A stretch of DNA of 64,000 nucleotides from Pseudoalteromonas xiamenensis (GCF_042431545.1 NZ_JBHLYX010000029.1); one strand, 5' to 3'; counted from the stretch's first letter, positions 1 to 8,176 are shown. The notes: generated by a model not told the origin, from the sequence alone. Made by a program: numbers and translations.

Positions 1-95
1 TCAATCTGTACGAGTGCCCACACAGATGATTGCTTTATATTGTTAAAGAACGAATCGAACTTTCAAAGTTCGCCGCGAACCGTGTCGCGGTAGGG
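1..95 (-). other. 5' leader of an rRNA operon with boxA antitermination site
   Basis: Read on the minus strand this is the transcribed leader in front of a 16S rRNA gene that lies beyond the left edge. A boxA element, GTTCTTTAACAA, is at 40-51 and is followed by the conserved stretch ATCTGTGTGGGCACTCG, which closely matches the Escherichia coli rrn leader downstream of boxA. boxA recruits the Nus antitermination complex so that RNA polymerase reads through the untranslated operon. No 16S sequence itself is visible in the window. Confidence 0.87.
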
Positions 96-101
96 ATGCG
101 C

Positions 102-129
102 ATCTTACGTCACCCACATCTTTTGTCAA
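102..129 (-). promoter_or_regulatory. rRNA operon promoter P2
   Basis: On the minus strand a perfect -35 box TTGACA (124-129) is separated by 16 bases from a -10 box TAAGAT (102-107). It lies about 130 bases downstream of P1 and 50 bases before boxA, the usual P1-P2-boxA spacing of gammaproteobacterial rrn operons. P2 is normally the weaker, constitutive promoter. Confidence 0.8.
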
Positions 130-235
130 CACTTAATTTTGATTTTCTTTCGAAGCTCGCCACTCAGTTTTACTCGACTCAACTTTAACTTCGTACTTTG
201 CTTTGCAGCGCCGTTGTCCGTCTCAGTGGGGTCGC

Positions 236-305
236 ATTATAGGGAGATCTAAAATTGGATCAACCCTTTTTTTGATCTTTTTGTTCGATCGCTGTTTTTT
301 TATCC
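236..305 (-). promoter_or_regulatory. rRNA operon promoter P1 with AT-rich UP element
   Basis: On the minus strand -35 TTGATC (258-263), a 16-base spacer and a perfect -10 TATAAT (236-241) are followed by the GC-rich discriminator GCGACCCCACTG. The sequence around the start, CCCTATAATGCG followed by CACTGAGACGG, closely resembles E. coli rrn P1. A GC-rich discriminator is the hallmark of stringent (ppGpp/DksA) control. Upstream, about 266-305 is made of A/T tracts and fits an UP element contacted by the RNA polymerase alpha subunit. The small open frame that overlaps this region on the same strand is not a gene. Confidence 0.86.
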
Positions 306-468
306 AACCCACTGCTTTAAAGCTGAAAATACGAGCAATTAGACTAAAATTTGTTACTTTAGGATGACGATCTATGCTTTTTATTATTGCGAAGATTATA
401 TAAGTCGCTAAGATAGCAATTTCGTTTGTTAAATTAATGTTTATCCATTGTTTACTCGGTACAACAAT

Positions 469-930
469 ATGAAATTCCCAGATCAAAGATCATTTATTAT
501 TAGTGCGTTACTTGGATTAATTGCATTTTTCATCGCACACACCATGTCAGCAGCGCTGCAAACTCAATTTGCACTTGTTGTCGCTATAAGTACTTTATTA
601 GGAGGTATCATTACATCCTACTTCTCTGCGACCTCATTTGAGAGCGCCACGGACGAAACCATCAAAACGAAAACTATTTACGTTGGCAATCTTCCGTATC
701 GTGCAAATGAGTCAGTAGTTCGTTCTTTATTTGAAGAACAAGGTACGGTTGTGAACGTTCGTTTGCTTAAAGATAAAAATACAGGCAAACGCCGTGGCTT
801 TGGATTTGTTGAAATGGCAGAAGCTGATGCTGAAAAAGCAATAGCTGCTCTTAATGACAAAGAGTTTCAACAGCGCACATTGAAAGTTCGTGAAGCAAAG
901 CAAAAGCCGGAGGACTCAGAAGACGAATAG
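469..930 (+). CDS. RRM-domain RNA-binding protein with N-terminal membrane anchor
   Basis: 153 residues from the ATG at 469; a TTG 21 bases upstream is possible but less likely. Residues about 9-30 and 34-53 are two hydrophobic segments, so the protein is probably anchored in the inner membrane. The rest is a single RNA recognition motif with the RNP2 strand IYVGNL and the RNP1 strand KRRGFGFVEM, ending in an acidic/basic tail. Small bacterial RRM proteins (Rbp type) bind single-stranded RNA, but most are soluble; the anchor is the odd feature. It is transcribed away from the rRNA promoters and ends at a strong terminator. Target RNA is unknown. Confidence 0.82.
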   Translation: MKFPDQRSFIISALLGLIAFFIAHTMSAALQTQFALVVAISTLLGGIITSYFSATSFESATDETIKTKTIYVGNLPYRANESVVRSLFEEQGTVVNVRLLKDKNTGKRRGFGFVEMAEADAEKAIAALNDKEFQQRTLKVREAKQKPEDSEDE

Positions 931-974
931 TCTCAACTCAGAGTCTCGAATTCACCCAACTTTACAATAAATCA

Positions 975-1008
975 AAAAGGCTTCGTTGCTGGCGCAACGA
1001 AGCCTTTT
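975..1008. terminator. Bidirectional Rho-independent terminator
   Basis: Perfect 15-bp stem (AAAAGGCTTCGTTGC and its complement) with a TGGC loop. T-rich sequence follows on both strands, so it can end both the RRM gene (plus) and the convergent gene at 1069-2178 (minus). Confidence 0.9.
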
Positions 1009-1068
1009 ATTTTTCTTCATGGCTATGTCTACTAATGAGAAAATCTAAACACGTCCACTGATTCAACA

Positions 1069-2178
1069 TTACGAATTTGACTGCTTTTGACTTTCCAACG
1101 TTTGGAAGTAAGCTTGCGCGTAATCAAGGAATTCTTTCAATCGCGCTTGGCCGTGGTTCATCCATTCCATAATATCTGGCAATTGCTTTTCCACACCCAA
1201 CGCTTTGCCTTGACCATGTACTTCGCGCATCCCCTCATTTAGAGGTTGAAAAGCTTTTGCAGCTTGAGCTGTCGGGTTAGATTGCTGGTACTGGCTAATA
1301 GCAGCCGTTTGCTTCGTTTGTTTCATGTCTAAAGAAAACTGTGCAATTTGTTCATTGTCCAAACTCAGTTTCTTCGCTTGCTCAAACGCCTTATCAAAAT
1401 CACCTCGGAAAAACGCGTTACTAATATCGCGAATATCCTTCATCATGCCATTTATCGCTTCTTTCTCCGCGTCATTCACTTCACCATTGACACTGATAGA
1501 AAACTCCACTTCATGCTGTTGCTCTGACGCAAACGCAAATGCTTTGCCTTTTTCACCTTCACTTGCAGCAAAACCTTGCTTAGACGAATAGGCATCATTG
1601 AACGAAATAACGATTTCGTCACCTTCAGCAGTCGTGAATGAGAATTCAGCCTGATTTTGTAAACTCGCGTATTGTGCCCCTGCAACCAATACACCTTGTG
1701 ATTGAGGTTCAAAGAGTGATTTTTCAAAATCATCTAACCCTTTGTGAATACCCTCTTGAGATTTTGAGATGCCCGTTTTGATGTCGTCGTCAAGCAGGCC
1801 TGAATCGTCAAGTATCTTACTCGCGTCATCAACCCCCAGATTGACGCCTTCTCGTGCTTTGCCCAGCATCTCTCGCAATTCGTCGTCCGATTTGCCGTTT
1901 GCTTTGGCCATGTTTACAGCACCTTTCACAAATTCGAGCACGTTTTTCACGACGCTTTCAAAGTCAAACAGCGGTTTTTTCTCTGCTTTATCTTTCTTCG
2001 GCGCAATTCCCAACGCTTCGTTCAGCTTATCTTCTAACACTTTCGCCGAGGTTTTAAATTTATCCCCTTGATAGCTGTCCGAATTGAGAAGCCCTAGTTT
2101 CTGTCCAGGCCGATGCGTGAGCGGAAATTTATCCAACCCAGGTGGCATCACCCCATGTTGTTGACCAATTTTCATCAT
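1069..2178 (-). CDS. DUF5610-like hypothetical protein
   Basis: 369 residues, no signal peptide or membrane segment. The start ATG (a second ATG follows immediately) has a GGAG ribosome site 6-8 bases upstream. Residues about 40-160 are helical and charged, including a DDASKILDDSGLLDDD stretch, and resemble the DUF5610 family described in marine gammaproteobacteria; the family call is from memory and tentative. A central beta-rich part (about 175-240) contains EFSFTTAEGDEIVISF, followed by a helical region rich in Lys, Gln and Asp and a glutamine-rich C terminus. Function is unknown. It stands alone between two terminated or divergent units. Confidence 0.6.
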   Translation of the reverse strand: MMKIGQQHGVMPPGLDKFPLTHRPGQKLGLLNSDSYQGDKFKTSAKVLEDKLNEALGIAPKKDKAEKKPLFDFESVVKNVLEFVKGAVNMAKANGKSDDELREMLGKAREGVNLGVDDASKILDDSGLLDDDIKTGISKSQEGIHKGLDDFEKSLFEPQSQGVLVAGAQYASLQNQAEFSFTTAEGDEIVISFNDAYSSKQGFAASEGEKGKAFAFASEQQHEVEFSISVNGEVNDAEKEAINGMMKDIRDISNAFFRGDFDKAFEQAKKLSLDNEQIAQFSLDMKQTKQTAAISQYQQSNPTAQAAKAFQPLNEGMREVHGQGKALGVEKQLPDIMEWMNHGQARLKEFLDYAQAYFQTLESQKQSNS

Positions 2179-2353
2179 TCTACTCCGATAAATACCCTGA
2201 TCAGTTATCGACCTTTTAACTCAAAGCTTGATACATTTGTGCAAAAAAAACACAATTATTTTTCTTATCCCCTCGTTCTATGCTAGACAAATGTCGAATG
2301 CTCCCTAAAATAGCGCGACTCAAAAAGGTAAAAGACAAGAGGAATGCAGCATC

Positions 2354-3451
2354 ATGGCGGCTATACATATTGATACTTCAGTTTACGAAACACAACTAGC
2401 AGAAAAAGCTGAACGAATCTCGAACCAATTCGCGCGCTTTGGAGCACCTCAACTTGAAGTGTACGATTCTCCTGTCAGCCATTATCGTCAACGAGCTGAG
2501 TTTCGAGTTTGGCACGATGGCGAAGACCTATTCCACATCATGTTTGACCAACAAACAAAAGAAAAAATTCGAGTTGATCAATTTGATGCTGCTGCCCCGC
2601 TCATTAACGAAATGATGCAAGTCATGGTTGAGAAGTTAAAAACACAAGATATTTTGCGCCGTAAACTTTTCCAAATCGACTACCTATCCACACTTAGCGG
2701 CGAGATTCTGGTGAGTTTGCTCTATCACAAGCCTCTTGATGACGCTTGGCTTAGCGCAATGCAACAGTTACGCGAAGAGCTTCAACAAAAATACAAGATC
2801 GATTTTATCGGTCGCGCTCGTAAACAAAAAGTTGTTTTTGGTAACGATTACGTCACTGAGCAACTCAACGTAAACGGCAAATCATATCTCTATCAGCAAG
2901 TCGAAAATAGCTTTACGCAACCCAATGCCAAAGTGAATGAAAAGATGTTGGCTTGGGCACAGTCAATCAGTGAAACGCTCAACAATGACCTGCTTGAACT
3001 TTACTGTGGCAATGGTAACTTCTCGATTGCTTTGGCTGGTCACTACAACAAAGTACTAGCAACTGAAATTTCAAAATCATCGGTGCATTCAGCGCAAGTG
3101 AACATTGCGGCAAATCAGGTGACGAATCTTGATATCATTCGCATGTCGAGCGAAGAATTTACACAAGCAATGAAAGGTGAAAAACAGTTCTCTCGCTTAA
3201 ATGGCATTGATCTGCAATCGTATAATTGTCAAACCATCCTCGTTGACCCACCACGTGCAGGAATGGATGAGTTGACCTGCCGCTTGGTGAGCGAGTATGA
3301 CAACATCATTTATATTTCTTGTAATCCTGACACGCTTGAACGAGATTTGGAACTTCTCTCACAAACGCATACTCTTTCAAGAATCGCGATTTTCGATCAA
3401 TTCCCTTATACCCATCACGTCGAATCTGGTGTGTTTTTACAACGAAAATAG
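2354..3451 (+). CDS. trmA: tRNA (uracil-5-)-methyltransferase TrmA
   Basis: 365 residues, the usual TrmA length. The enzyme makes 5-methyluridine at position 54 of the T loop of tRNA using S-adenosylmethionine. Visible motifs are the substrate-binding SFTQPN, the SAM-binding LLELYCGNGNFSIALA, the ILVDPPRAG motif, the catalytic cysteine in YISCNP (C323) and the general base in HHVE (E357). TrmA lacks the N-terminal TRAM domain of RlmD, and none is present here, which favours TrmA over the rRNA enzymes. A GAGGAA ribosome site precedes the ATG at a rather long distance. The gene is monocistronic and followed by a terminator. Confidence 0.96.
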   Translation: MAAIHIDTSVYETQLAEKAERISNQFARFGAPQLEVYDSPVSHYRQRAEFRVWHDGEDLFHIMFDQQTKEKIRVDQFDAAAPLINEMMQVMVEKLKTQDILRRKLFQIDYLSTLSGEILVSLLYHKPLDDAWLSAMQQLREELQQKYKIDFIGRARKQKVVFGNDYVTEQLNVNGKSYLYQQVENSFTQPNAKVNEKMLAWAQSISETLNNDLLELYCGNGNFSIALAGHYNKVLATEISKSSVHSAQVNIAANQVTNLDIIRMSSEEFTQAMKGEKQFSRLNGIDLQSYNCQTILVDPPRAGMDELTCRLVSEYDNIIYISCNPDTLERDLELLSQTHTLSRIAIFDQFPYTHHVESGVFLQRK

Positions 3452-3457
3452 ACAATA

Positions 3458-3486
3458 AAAAAAGCCCCGTTTTTCGGGGCTTTTTT
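3458..3486. terminator. Terminator between trmA and dsbA
   Basis: A 12-bp stem (AAAAAAGCCCCG paired with CGGGGCTTTTTT) around a TTTTT loop. The flanking A and T runs allow termination on both strands, serving trmA (plus) and the srkA-dsbA operon (minus), whose last stop codon is 3 bases away. Confidence 0.92.
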
Positions 3487-3488
3487 AT

Positions 3489-4121
3489 TTATTTCATTTT
3501 TGCTAGGTAATTTATCAACGCAGCAATTTGTTCTGGTTCTGTCGTTTTAGACTCACGCAAACGCAGTTTGTACTTTCCATTGACGATGAACGTTGGTACA
3601 CCCGTTAACGCTTTCTTCTCAGAATAGTAGTTCTGGTCGCTTTCCATTTTTTTCGCTTTCGTACGCACCGTGAAACTATTAAACACTTTGTCGAATGTGT
3701 CGCCATCAACGCCTTGTGCAACAAATATGTCTTTCACATCCGCCAACTCATTTACTTTCGCGTGTTTGCCATGAAAATGATTGAAAATGGCAGCGATAAT
3801 TTTATCTTTTTCAGGCAATGCATCTGCTGCAGCCAATGCTTGAGCGAGCATAACTTGGATTTTAGGATCACGCACGCCCACAAAGTTTACGTGGCTCTTC
3901 TTAAACTCAACGTCTTTGTCTAAGTGTGGTTTGATATCGGCAATGAGTTTTTCGAAGGTATTACAGTGAGGACAGTAGAACGAGAAAAACTCAACGACTT
4001 CCGGCTTTCTTGAAGCACGGTCACTGACCACCTCATAGTGGTCCCCTTCAACAAAAGGTGCAGCTTGCGCAAACAGTGGTAGCATGAGCCCTAATAGAGC
4101 GACTTTAACTAACTTAAGCAT
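3489..4121 (-). CDS. dsbA: Thiol:disulfide interchange protein DsbA (copy 1)
   Basis: 210 residues with a signal peptide cleaved about after residue 20 or 21. The thioredoxin-fold active site is C50-PHC53 and the cis-proline loop is in TGVPTF. DsbA is the periplasmic oxidase that introduces disulfides into exported proteins and is re-oxidised by DsbB, which is not in the window. It is the last gene of a three-gene unit srkA-dsbA-dsbA and lies 10 bases after its paralogue. The two copies share the FFSFYCPHC core but differ widely elsewhere, so this is an old duplication. Confidence 0.93.
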   Translation of the reverse strand: MLKLVKVALLGLMLPLFAQAAPFVEGDHYEVVSDRASRKPEVVEFFSFYCPHCNTFEKLIADIKPHLDKDVEFKKSHVNFVGVRDPKIQVMLAQALAAADALPEKDKIIAAIFNHFHGKHAKVNELADVKDIFVAQGVDGDTFDKVFNSFTVRTKAKKMESDQNYYSEKKALTGVPTFIVNGKYKLRLRESKTTEPEQIAALINYLAKMK

Positions 4122-4131
4122 CGATCATTCC

Positions 4132-4755
4132 TTATTTTTTTAATAAATAGGCGACAAGTTCGTGAAGTTCTTCTTGGCTTTTAAGCGCTGAAGTATTGAG
4201 TTTGTATTTGTCGTTCACGATAAACGTCGGCACGCCAGTCAGCGCGTTAATTTTTGAATATTTCTCTTGTGCTTCAACCATCGCTTTTTCCGCCGCCAAA
4301 ACAGGCATACTCACAAGTGCTGCATCGTATTCTGGTTCGGAAATACCATTCGCCACCATCAGTGCCTTTAAGTCTTTCATGTCGGTAAAACGGATATGTT
4401 GGGTGTGAATGGCATTAAACAATTGCTGAGCCACTTCGTGTTCTTTTCCATGTTGCTTTGCAATAATGTACGCATAGCTCAAATTCGATTGAACATCACT
4501 TGGCAACCCACCTAAGAAATTGACGTGACTCTTTTCAAAAACAGCTCCTTCAGGAAGCGACTTTTCAAGAGCTATCGCGACAGGTTCAAATCGGAAACAA
4601 TGCGGACAATAGAATGAAAAGAATTCCGTCACTTTTGCGGTCTTGCTTTTTTCAACCGACAACGTGTTGTAATGCTTACCATCTTCAAAATCGGTTGCAA
4701 AGGCCATCATCGGCAAACACAGCGCGAATAACGCCACTTTTAATTTTTTTATCAT
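4132..4755 (-). CDS. dsbA: Thiol:disulfide interchange protein DsbA (copy 2, srkA-linked)
   Basis: 207 residues; signal peptide ends about at residue 20 (AFA). Active site C50-PHC53 inside EFFSFYCPHCFRFEP and cis-proline in TGVPTF mark it as a functional DsbA oxidoreductase of the periplasm. It sits 19 bases downstream of srkA, the same linkage as in Escherichia coli, so this copy is the positional orthologue of the classical dsbA. The two paralogues may divide substrates, for instance secreted enzymes of the type II pathway against envelope proteins; that is inference. Confidence 0.94.
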   Translation of the reverse strand: MIKKLKVALFALCLPMMAFATDFEDGKHYNTLSVEKSKTAKVTEFFSFYCPHCFRFEPVAIALEKSLPEGAVFEKSHVNFLGGLPSDVQSNLSYAYIIAKQHGKEHEVAQQLFNAIHTQHIRFTDMKDLKALMVANGISEPEYDAALVSMPVLAAEKAMVEAQEKYSKINALTGVPTFIVNDKYKLNTSALKSQEELHELVAYLLKK

Positions 4756-4774
4756 GTCTTTCTCTCAATATTTT

Positions 4775-5749
4775 TTAAGGCCACAAAGTCAACGCAGGTG
4801 ACTCCATCGCAAGGATTTGTTCTTCTAATGCTTTGAGTTGTTGTTCCCAATACTGCGGCGTTGCAAACCATGAAAATGCCGACTTAAATGCAGGGTCATC
4901 AAATCGTTTTGACAACCATGCCATGTAGTTCACCATACGCATTGTCCGAAGCGATTCAATCATCTCTAATTCTGACCGTGGAAAATCACGAAACATTTCA
5001 TAACCACACAGTAGCGTATCAAGCTGAACCATCTGTGACTGACGATCACCACTTAGCATCATCCAGAGGTCTTGAACCGCAGGCCCCATGCATGCGTCAT
5101 CGAGATCCACTAAACACAGTCCCTCAGTCATGGACAGAATATTGCCAGTATGGCAGTCTCCATGCAATCGGATCTGGTTATTTGGTCTATATAGAGCGAC
5201 CACTTTCGCTTTTAGTTCCTCAACTAACCCAATTAATCGCAATTTGTATGTACTAGGAATAAGCGGACTTTGCTCTAATTCACGCAGCGCTTCAACTAAA
5301 TGCGTTTGCGGCCCTAAAGTGGTACGTGACGCAAACTGCTGTTTTTCGCCTACTTGATGTACCCGCCCAAGTAGCTGACCTAAATATTCAAGGTTATCTA
5401 AATTATCGGCTTCAAACGACCGACCGCCGACACTTGGGTAAACCGTAAACCAATAACCATCGTGCTCAAACAAACTATTGCCATCTCGCGTTATGGGGGC
5501 AACTACGGGAATTTCCGCATCTTGAAGTTCAAACGCAAAGGCATGTTCCTCCAAAATTTGCGCTTGAGTCCAACGATGAGGACGATAAAACTTGGTTACA
5601 TAACGCAACCCGTCATCGGCTTTGAACTGGTAAACCCGGTTCTCATAGCTGTTCAACGCCAATAACCCCGTTTCAGGATAAATCCCGAGTGACTCGACCG
5701 CGTCGAGAATATGTTCAGGTGTGAGGTTTGAAAAGCTAAATTGGCTCAT
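4775..5749 (-). CDS. srkA: Stress response serine/threonine kinase SrkA (YihE/RdoA)
   Basis: 324 residues from the ATG at 5749, which has an AAGGA ribosome site; an upstream in-frame TTG at 5761 is rejected because that site overlaps its codons. The protein has the aminoglycoside-phosphotransferase-like kinase fold: YVTKFYRP carries the ATP lysine, LHGDCHTGNIL is the catalytic Brenner-type loop and LVDLDDACMGP the metal-binding loop. SrkA protects cells against stress-induced death and is linked to the Cpx envelope response in E. coli, where srkA and dsbA share an operon, as here. Confidence 0.93.
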   Translation of the reverse strand: MSQFSFSNLTPEHILDAVESLGIYPETGLLALNSYENRVYQFKADDGLRYVTKFYRPHRWTQAQILEEHAFAFELQDAEIPVVAPITRDGNSLFEHDGYWFTVYPSVGGRSFEADNLDNLEYLGQLLGRVHQVGEKQQFASRTTLGPQTHLVEALRELEQSPLIPSTYKLRLIGLVEELKAKVVALYRPNNQIRLHGDCHTGNILSMTEGLCLVDLDDACMGPAVQDLWMMLSGDRQSQMVQLDTLLCGYEMFRDFPRSELEMIESLRTMRMVNYMAWLSKRFDDPAFKSAFSWFATPQYWEQQLKALEEQILAMESPALTLWP

Positions 5750-5781
5750 GGTTTCCTTCAACTTAATCTGTTCTAGTAAAA

Positions 5782-5806
5782 GAAAAGCGGGTTATCCCCG
5801 CTTTTC
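5782..5806 (-). terminator. Terminator of ccoG
   Basis: A 10-bp stem GAAAAGCGGG / CCCGCTTTTC with a 5-base loop. On the minus strand it is followed by TTTTA and lies 20 bases after the ccoG stop codon. Confidence 0.85.
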
Positions 5807-5825
5807 GTTTTGTTTTCCAACCGAC

Positions 5826-7253
5826 TTATTTTGCTCGGAAGAAATTTGTCTTTTGCGACAAGGATTGTTCTGGATTGTCTTTCAACCTAACGACAAATTC
5901 AAATTCTGTCACTGGCTTTTTCAACAAATATGGATCTATGACGATAGAAATAGGCAAATCATGTGAAGCCCCAGCTTCAACCGAGACTTCCGTTTTACCC
6001 AATAATTGAAACTCTGGTAATCCTTGGACTTCAACTGTAAATTCCTGCTCAACTTGCGCTTTGTTGATCACTTTTAAGGTGTAGGTATTTTCAATCAAGC
6101 CCTCAAAGTTTTCGCGATACAATTGGTTTCTATCTCGAATGATATCAAGTTCCATCGGCTTACGTGTTGCAATGTTTACAACCAAAGCTGATGAAAGTAC
6201 AACAAGCAGAATGACATAGCCGATGAGCTTTGGTCGCACCGCTTTGGTCTTCTCAGAATGAGACTCTAAGTTACGCTCAGTCGTGTAAGAGATGAGTCCA
6301 CGAGGGTAATTCATTTTGTCCATTACCCCATCACACGCATCAATACACGCACCACAGTTGATACATTCGTATTGCAGACCATTACGAATGTCGATGCCAG
6401 TAGGACAAACCTGAACACACAAATTACAATCGATACAATCCCCTAATCCCAATTCCTTCGGATCTTGTTTGCGGCCACGAGGTCCACGATTTTCACCGCG
6501 AGAGGCATCGTAGCTCACCGTGAAGGTATCTTTATCGAACATCGCGGATTGGAAGCGTGAATACGGACACATGTGTAAACACATGATTTCTCTCATCCAA
6601 CCTGCATTTCCATAAGTACAGAAAGTAAACACTAAGGTACTTATCGCCGCTGACGCTGATGCCGAAAAAGTAAAAAAGTCAGGCACAAACTCGCGAATTG
6701 GTGTGAAGTAACCAACAAACGTAATTGAAGTATATAAAGAAAAAGCTATCCAACTTGCGTGCTTAGCTGATTTACGTAAAAACTTGTCCATGTCCATTGG
6801 TCGCTCATCAAGCTTTTTACGTTGATTTGCAGAACCTTCGAGTTTTTCTTCAAACCAAATAAAAATAAACGTCCAAACGGTTTGAGGGCAGGTGTAGCCA
6901 CACCAGACACGACCATAGAATGCCGTCACCACGAACAATGCAAACGCCGCAATCATGAAAATAAAAGCAAGGATGGTAAGATCTTGTGGCAATAAAGTCA
7001 GGCCAAAAATATTAAATTTTTGCGCCATAATATCGAATAAAACGGCTTGTTTTCCTTGATAGTTAATCCAAGGCAGCAACATAAATGCGAGCATCCCGAC
7101 AAATCCGATACGACGACGAAGCAGTTGATGAAGACCCGATACGGCTCTGACGTATATCCGATTGCGAGGATTAAATCGATCTGGCTGCAGATCGGCCGGT
7201 TTTTGGATTTTCACCTCGGTAGAGATGTTTTTCACTTTGATTTGATTATCCAT
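5826..7253 (-). CDS. ccoG: Cytochrome oxidase accessory protein CcoG (FixG/RdxA)
   Basis: 475 residues. N-terminal half has several membrane helices with the conserved CGYTCPQTVW segment; residues about 258-300 hold two 4Fe-4S motifs of the ferredoxin type (CIDCNLCVQVCP and CINCGACIDAC). The C-terminal part after a last membrane helix is the periplasmic Ig-like FixG domain. CcoG is needed for cbb3-type oxidase assembly, where it acts in copper reduction for the CuB site (established for Rhodobacter homologues). The ccoNOQP genes are not in the window. An AAGGAG ribosome site precedes the ATG. Confidence 0.94.
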   Translation of the reverse strand: MDNQIKVKNISTEVKIQKPADLQPDRFNPRNRIYVRAVSGLHQLLRRRIGFVGMLAFMLLPWINYQGKQAVLFDIMAQKFNIFGLTLLPQDLTILAFIFMIAAFALFVVTAFYGRVWCGYTCPQTVWTFIFIWFEEKLEGSANQRKKLDERPMDMDKFLRKSAKHASWIAFSLYTSITFVGYFTPIREFVPDFFTFSASASAAISTLVFTFCTYGNAGWMREIMCLHMCPYSRFQSAMFDKDTFTVSYDASRGENRGPRGRKQDPKELGLGDCIDCNLCVQVCPTGIDIRNGLQYECINCGACIDACDGVMDKMNYPRGLISYTTERNLESHSEKTKAVRPKLIGYVILLVVLSSALVVNIATRKPMELDIIRDRNQLYRENFEGLIENTYTLKVINKAQVEQEFTVEVQGLPEFQLLGKTEVSVEAGASHDLPISIVIDPYLLKKPVTEFEFVVRLKDNPEQSLSQKTNFFRAK

Positions 7254-7595
7254 CGAAGCTCCTTAACGCATCGCTCGGATCAAAAAAGGTGACTTGCTAC
7301 AGTGACCACTCATTTACTACGGGTATTATAAGCAAGGCATTCAGGTATTTAACAGCGACAACGCTAAATTTGCATAAAAACCTCTGCCTTTCATCACCCC
7401 ATACATCCTGATTGCCGTTTTACTCAGACACCTGATTAAAAGGTAGTCGCGTAATTGACTTAAGCACAACACTGGCAACGGCTTCTTGTACTTATTACTC
7501 GTTCCCAAAAACCTGATTGAACACTTGCTTTTAAAAACACCATTTTATTACACTGTGCTTCAAGACATGTCGTCTAGATCAAAGATTAGGAAATT
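7254..7595. promoter_or_regulatory. Divergent intergenic region with probable ccoG promoter
   Basis: This 342-base gap separates ccoG (minus) from the gene at 7596 (plus). On the minus strand a perfect TATAAT (7325-7330) with a weak -35 GTTAAA (7348-7353) at 17 bases spacing could drive ccoG. I looked for an FNR-type TTGAT-N4-ATCAA site, expected for an anaerobically induced oxidase gene, and did not see one. The heptamer CCTGATT occurs three times (in 7405-7530), significance unclear. No gene is apparent. Confidence 0.4.
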
Positions 7596-7952
7596 ATGAA
7601 AAAGTTTTTGTTCTTCGTGGTTGTGGTATTAATCTTTTTCACCGTAGACCATCCGTTAATTAAAGAACAACGCGACAAATTATTGGGCGAAGGAATGACC
7701 GCGCTTGGTGAAACGAGTCAGCTACAACATAGTTTAGCCGCAAAAGTAGCTCGCTCTGAAATCGAACGCCAACTTAGTTTGACGGAAACCGAACGCGATT
7801 ATCTTAATGAAGCGTTATTAACTGACAAGAAATTGGAAGAGTTTCACATTCGTTATTGTGTACGCAACGAACTGAACTTGTACTTTTACGAATCACGTTT
7901 AGCGGTTATCTGTGACATCGTACTTTCATCGATTCCTGCGGATAAAAAATAA
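7596..7952 (+). CDS. Small exported or membrane-anchored hypothetical protein
   Basis: 118 residues; an AGGAAAT ribosome site precedes the ATG. Residues 1-18 form a hydrophobic segment after two lysines and act as a signal peptide or anchor. The rest is charged and probably helical up to about residue 88, then a segment with two cysteines (IRYCVRNELNLYFYESRLAVICDIV) that could form a disulfide in the periplasm. I do not recognise the family. The next gene starts 2 bases after its stop. Confidence 0.6.
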   Translation: MKKFLFFVVVVLIFFTVDHPLIKEQRDKLLGEGMTALGETSQLQHSLAAKVARSEIERQLSLTETERDYLNEALLTDKKLEEFHIRYCVRNELNLYFYESRLAVICDIVLSSIPADKK

Positions 7953-7953
7953 C

Positions 7954-8160
7954 GTGGATTTTTCATCGATTAATAAAGCGCACAGCGCTTCATTTCACGA
8001 TCAGAAAGCGCTGATAAAACGATTGCTTGCTGGGAAGCCATGCCAATGCAAAGTATGCAAGAAACCGCTACAAGTGCATCTTGATGATAAAACTCAAGTT
8101 GGGAAAGTGCATTGCCCTGACGGGTGTACCGAAATAGAATTGGAATTAGGAAGCCGCTAG
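7954..8160 (+). CDS. Small cysteine-rich (zinc-ribbon-like) hypothetical protein
   Basis: 68 residues if translation begins at the GTG just after the preceding stop codon; an upstream GTG at 7912 inside the previous gene would add 14 residues and is less likely. Five cysteines are arranged as CQCKVC (residues 30-35) and CPDGC (54-58), a spacing that fits a treble-clef or zinc-ribbon metal site. The N-terminal third is basic and helical. I do not know the family; the short gap suggests translational coupling to the gene at 7596. The stop codon lies inside a hairpin. Confidence 0.55.
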   Translation: MDFSSINKAHSASFHDQKALIKRLLAGKPCQCKVCKKPLQVHLDDKTQVGKVHCPDGCTEIELELGSR

Positions 8161-8174
8161 TGCTTCCTAATTCC
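8142..8174. terminator. Hairpin at convergent gene ends
   Basis: Perfect 13-bp inverted repeat (GGAATTAGGAAGC and complement) with a 7-base loop that contains the stop codon of the upstream gene. It lies between the convergent gene ends at 8160 and 8177. There is no long T run, so it may stabilise transcript ends or work as a weak terminator. Confidence 0.5.
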
Positions 8175-8176
8175 CG

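Noticed and set aside
223..486. 87-codon minus-strand frame at the left end
   Set aside because: It runs straight across rRNA promoter P1 and its UP element, has no ribosome site and no recognisable sequence.
1325..2071. Plus-strand frames opposite the DUF5610-like gene
   Set aside because: Serine- and phenylalanine-rich translations typical of antisense reading; the minus-strand gene has a ribosome site and a terminator.
7254..7595. Possible FNR or CcpA-like box in front of ccoG
   Set aside because: No TTGAT-N4-ATCAA match on either strand; only loose half-sites such as CTGATTAAA were seen.
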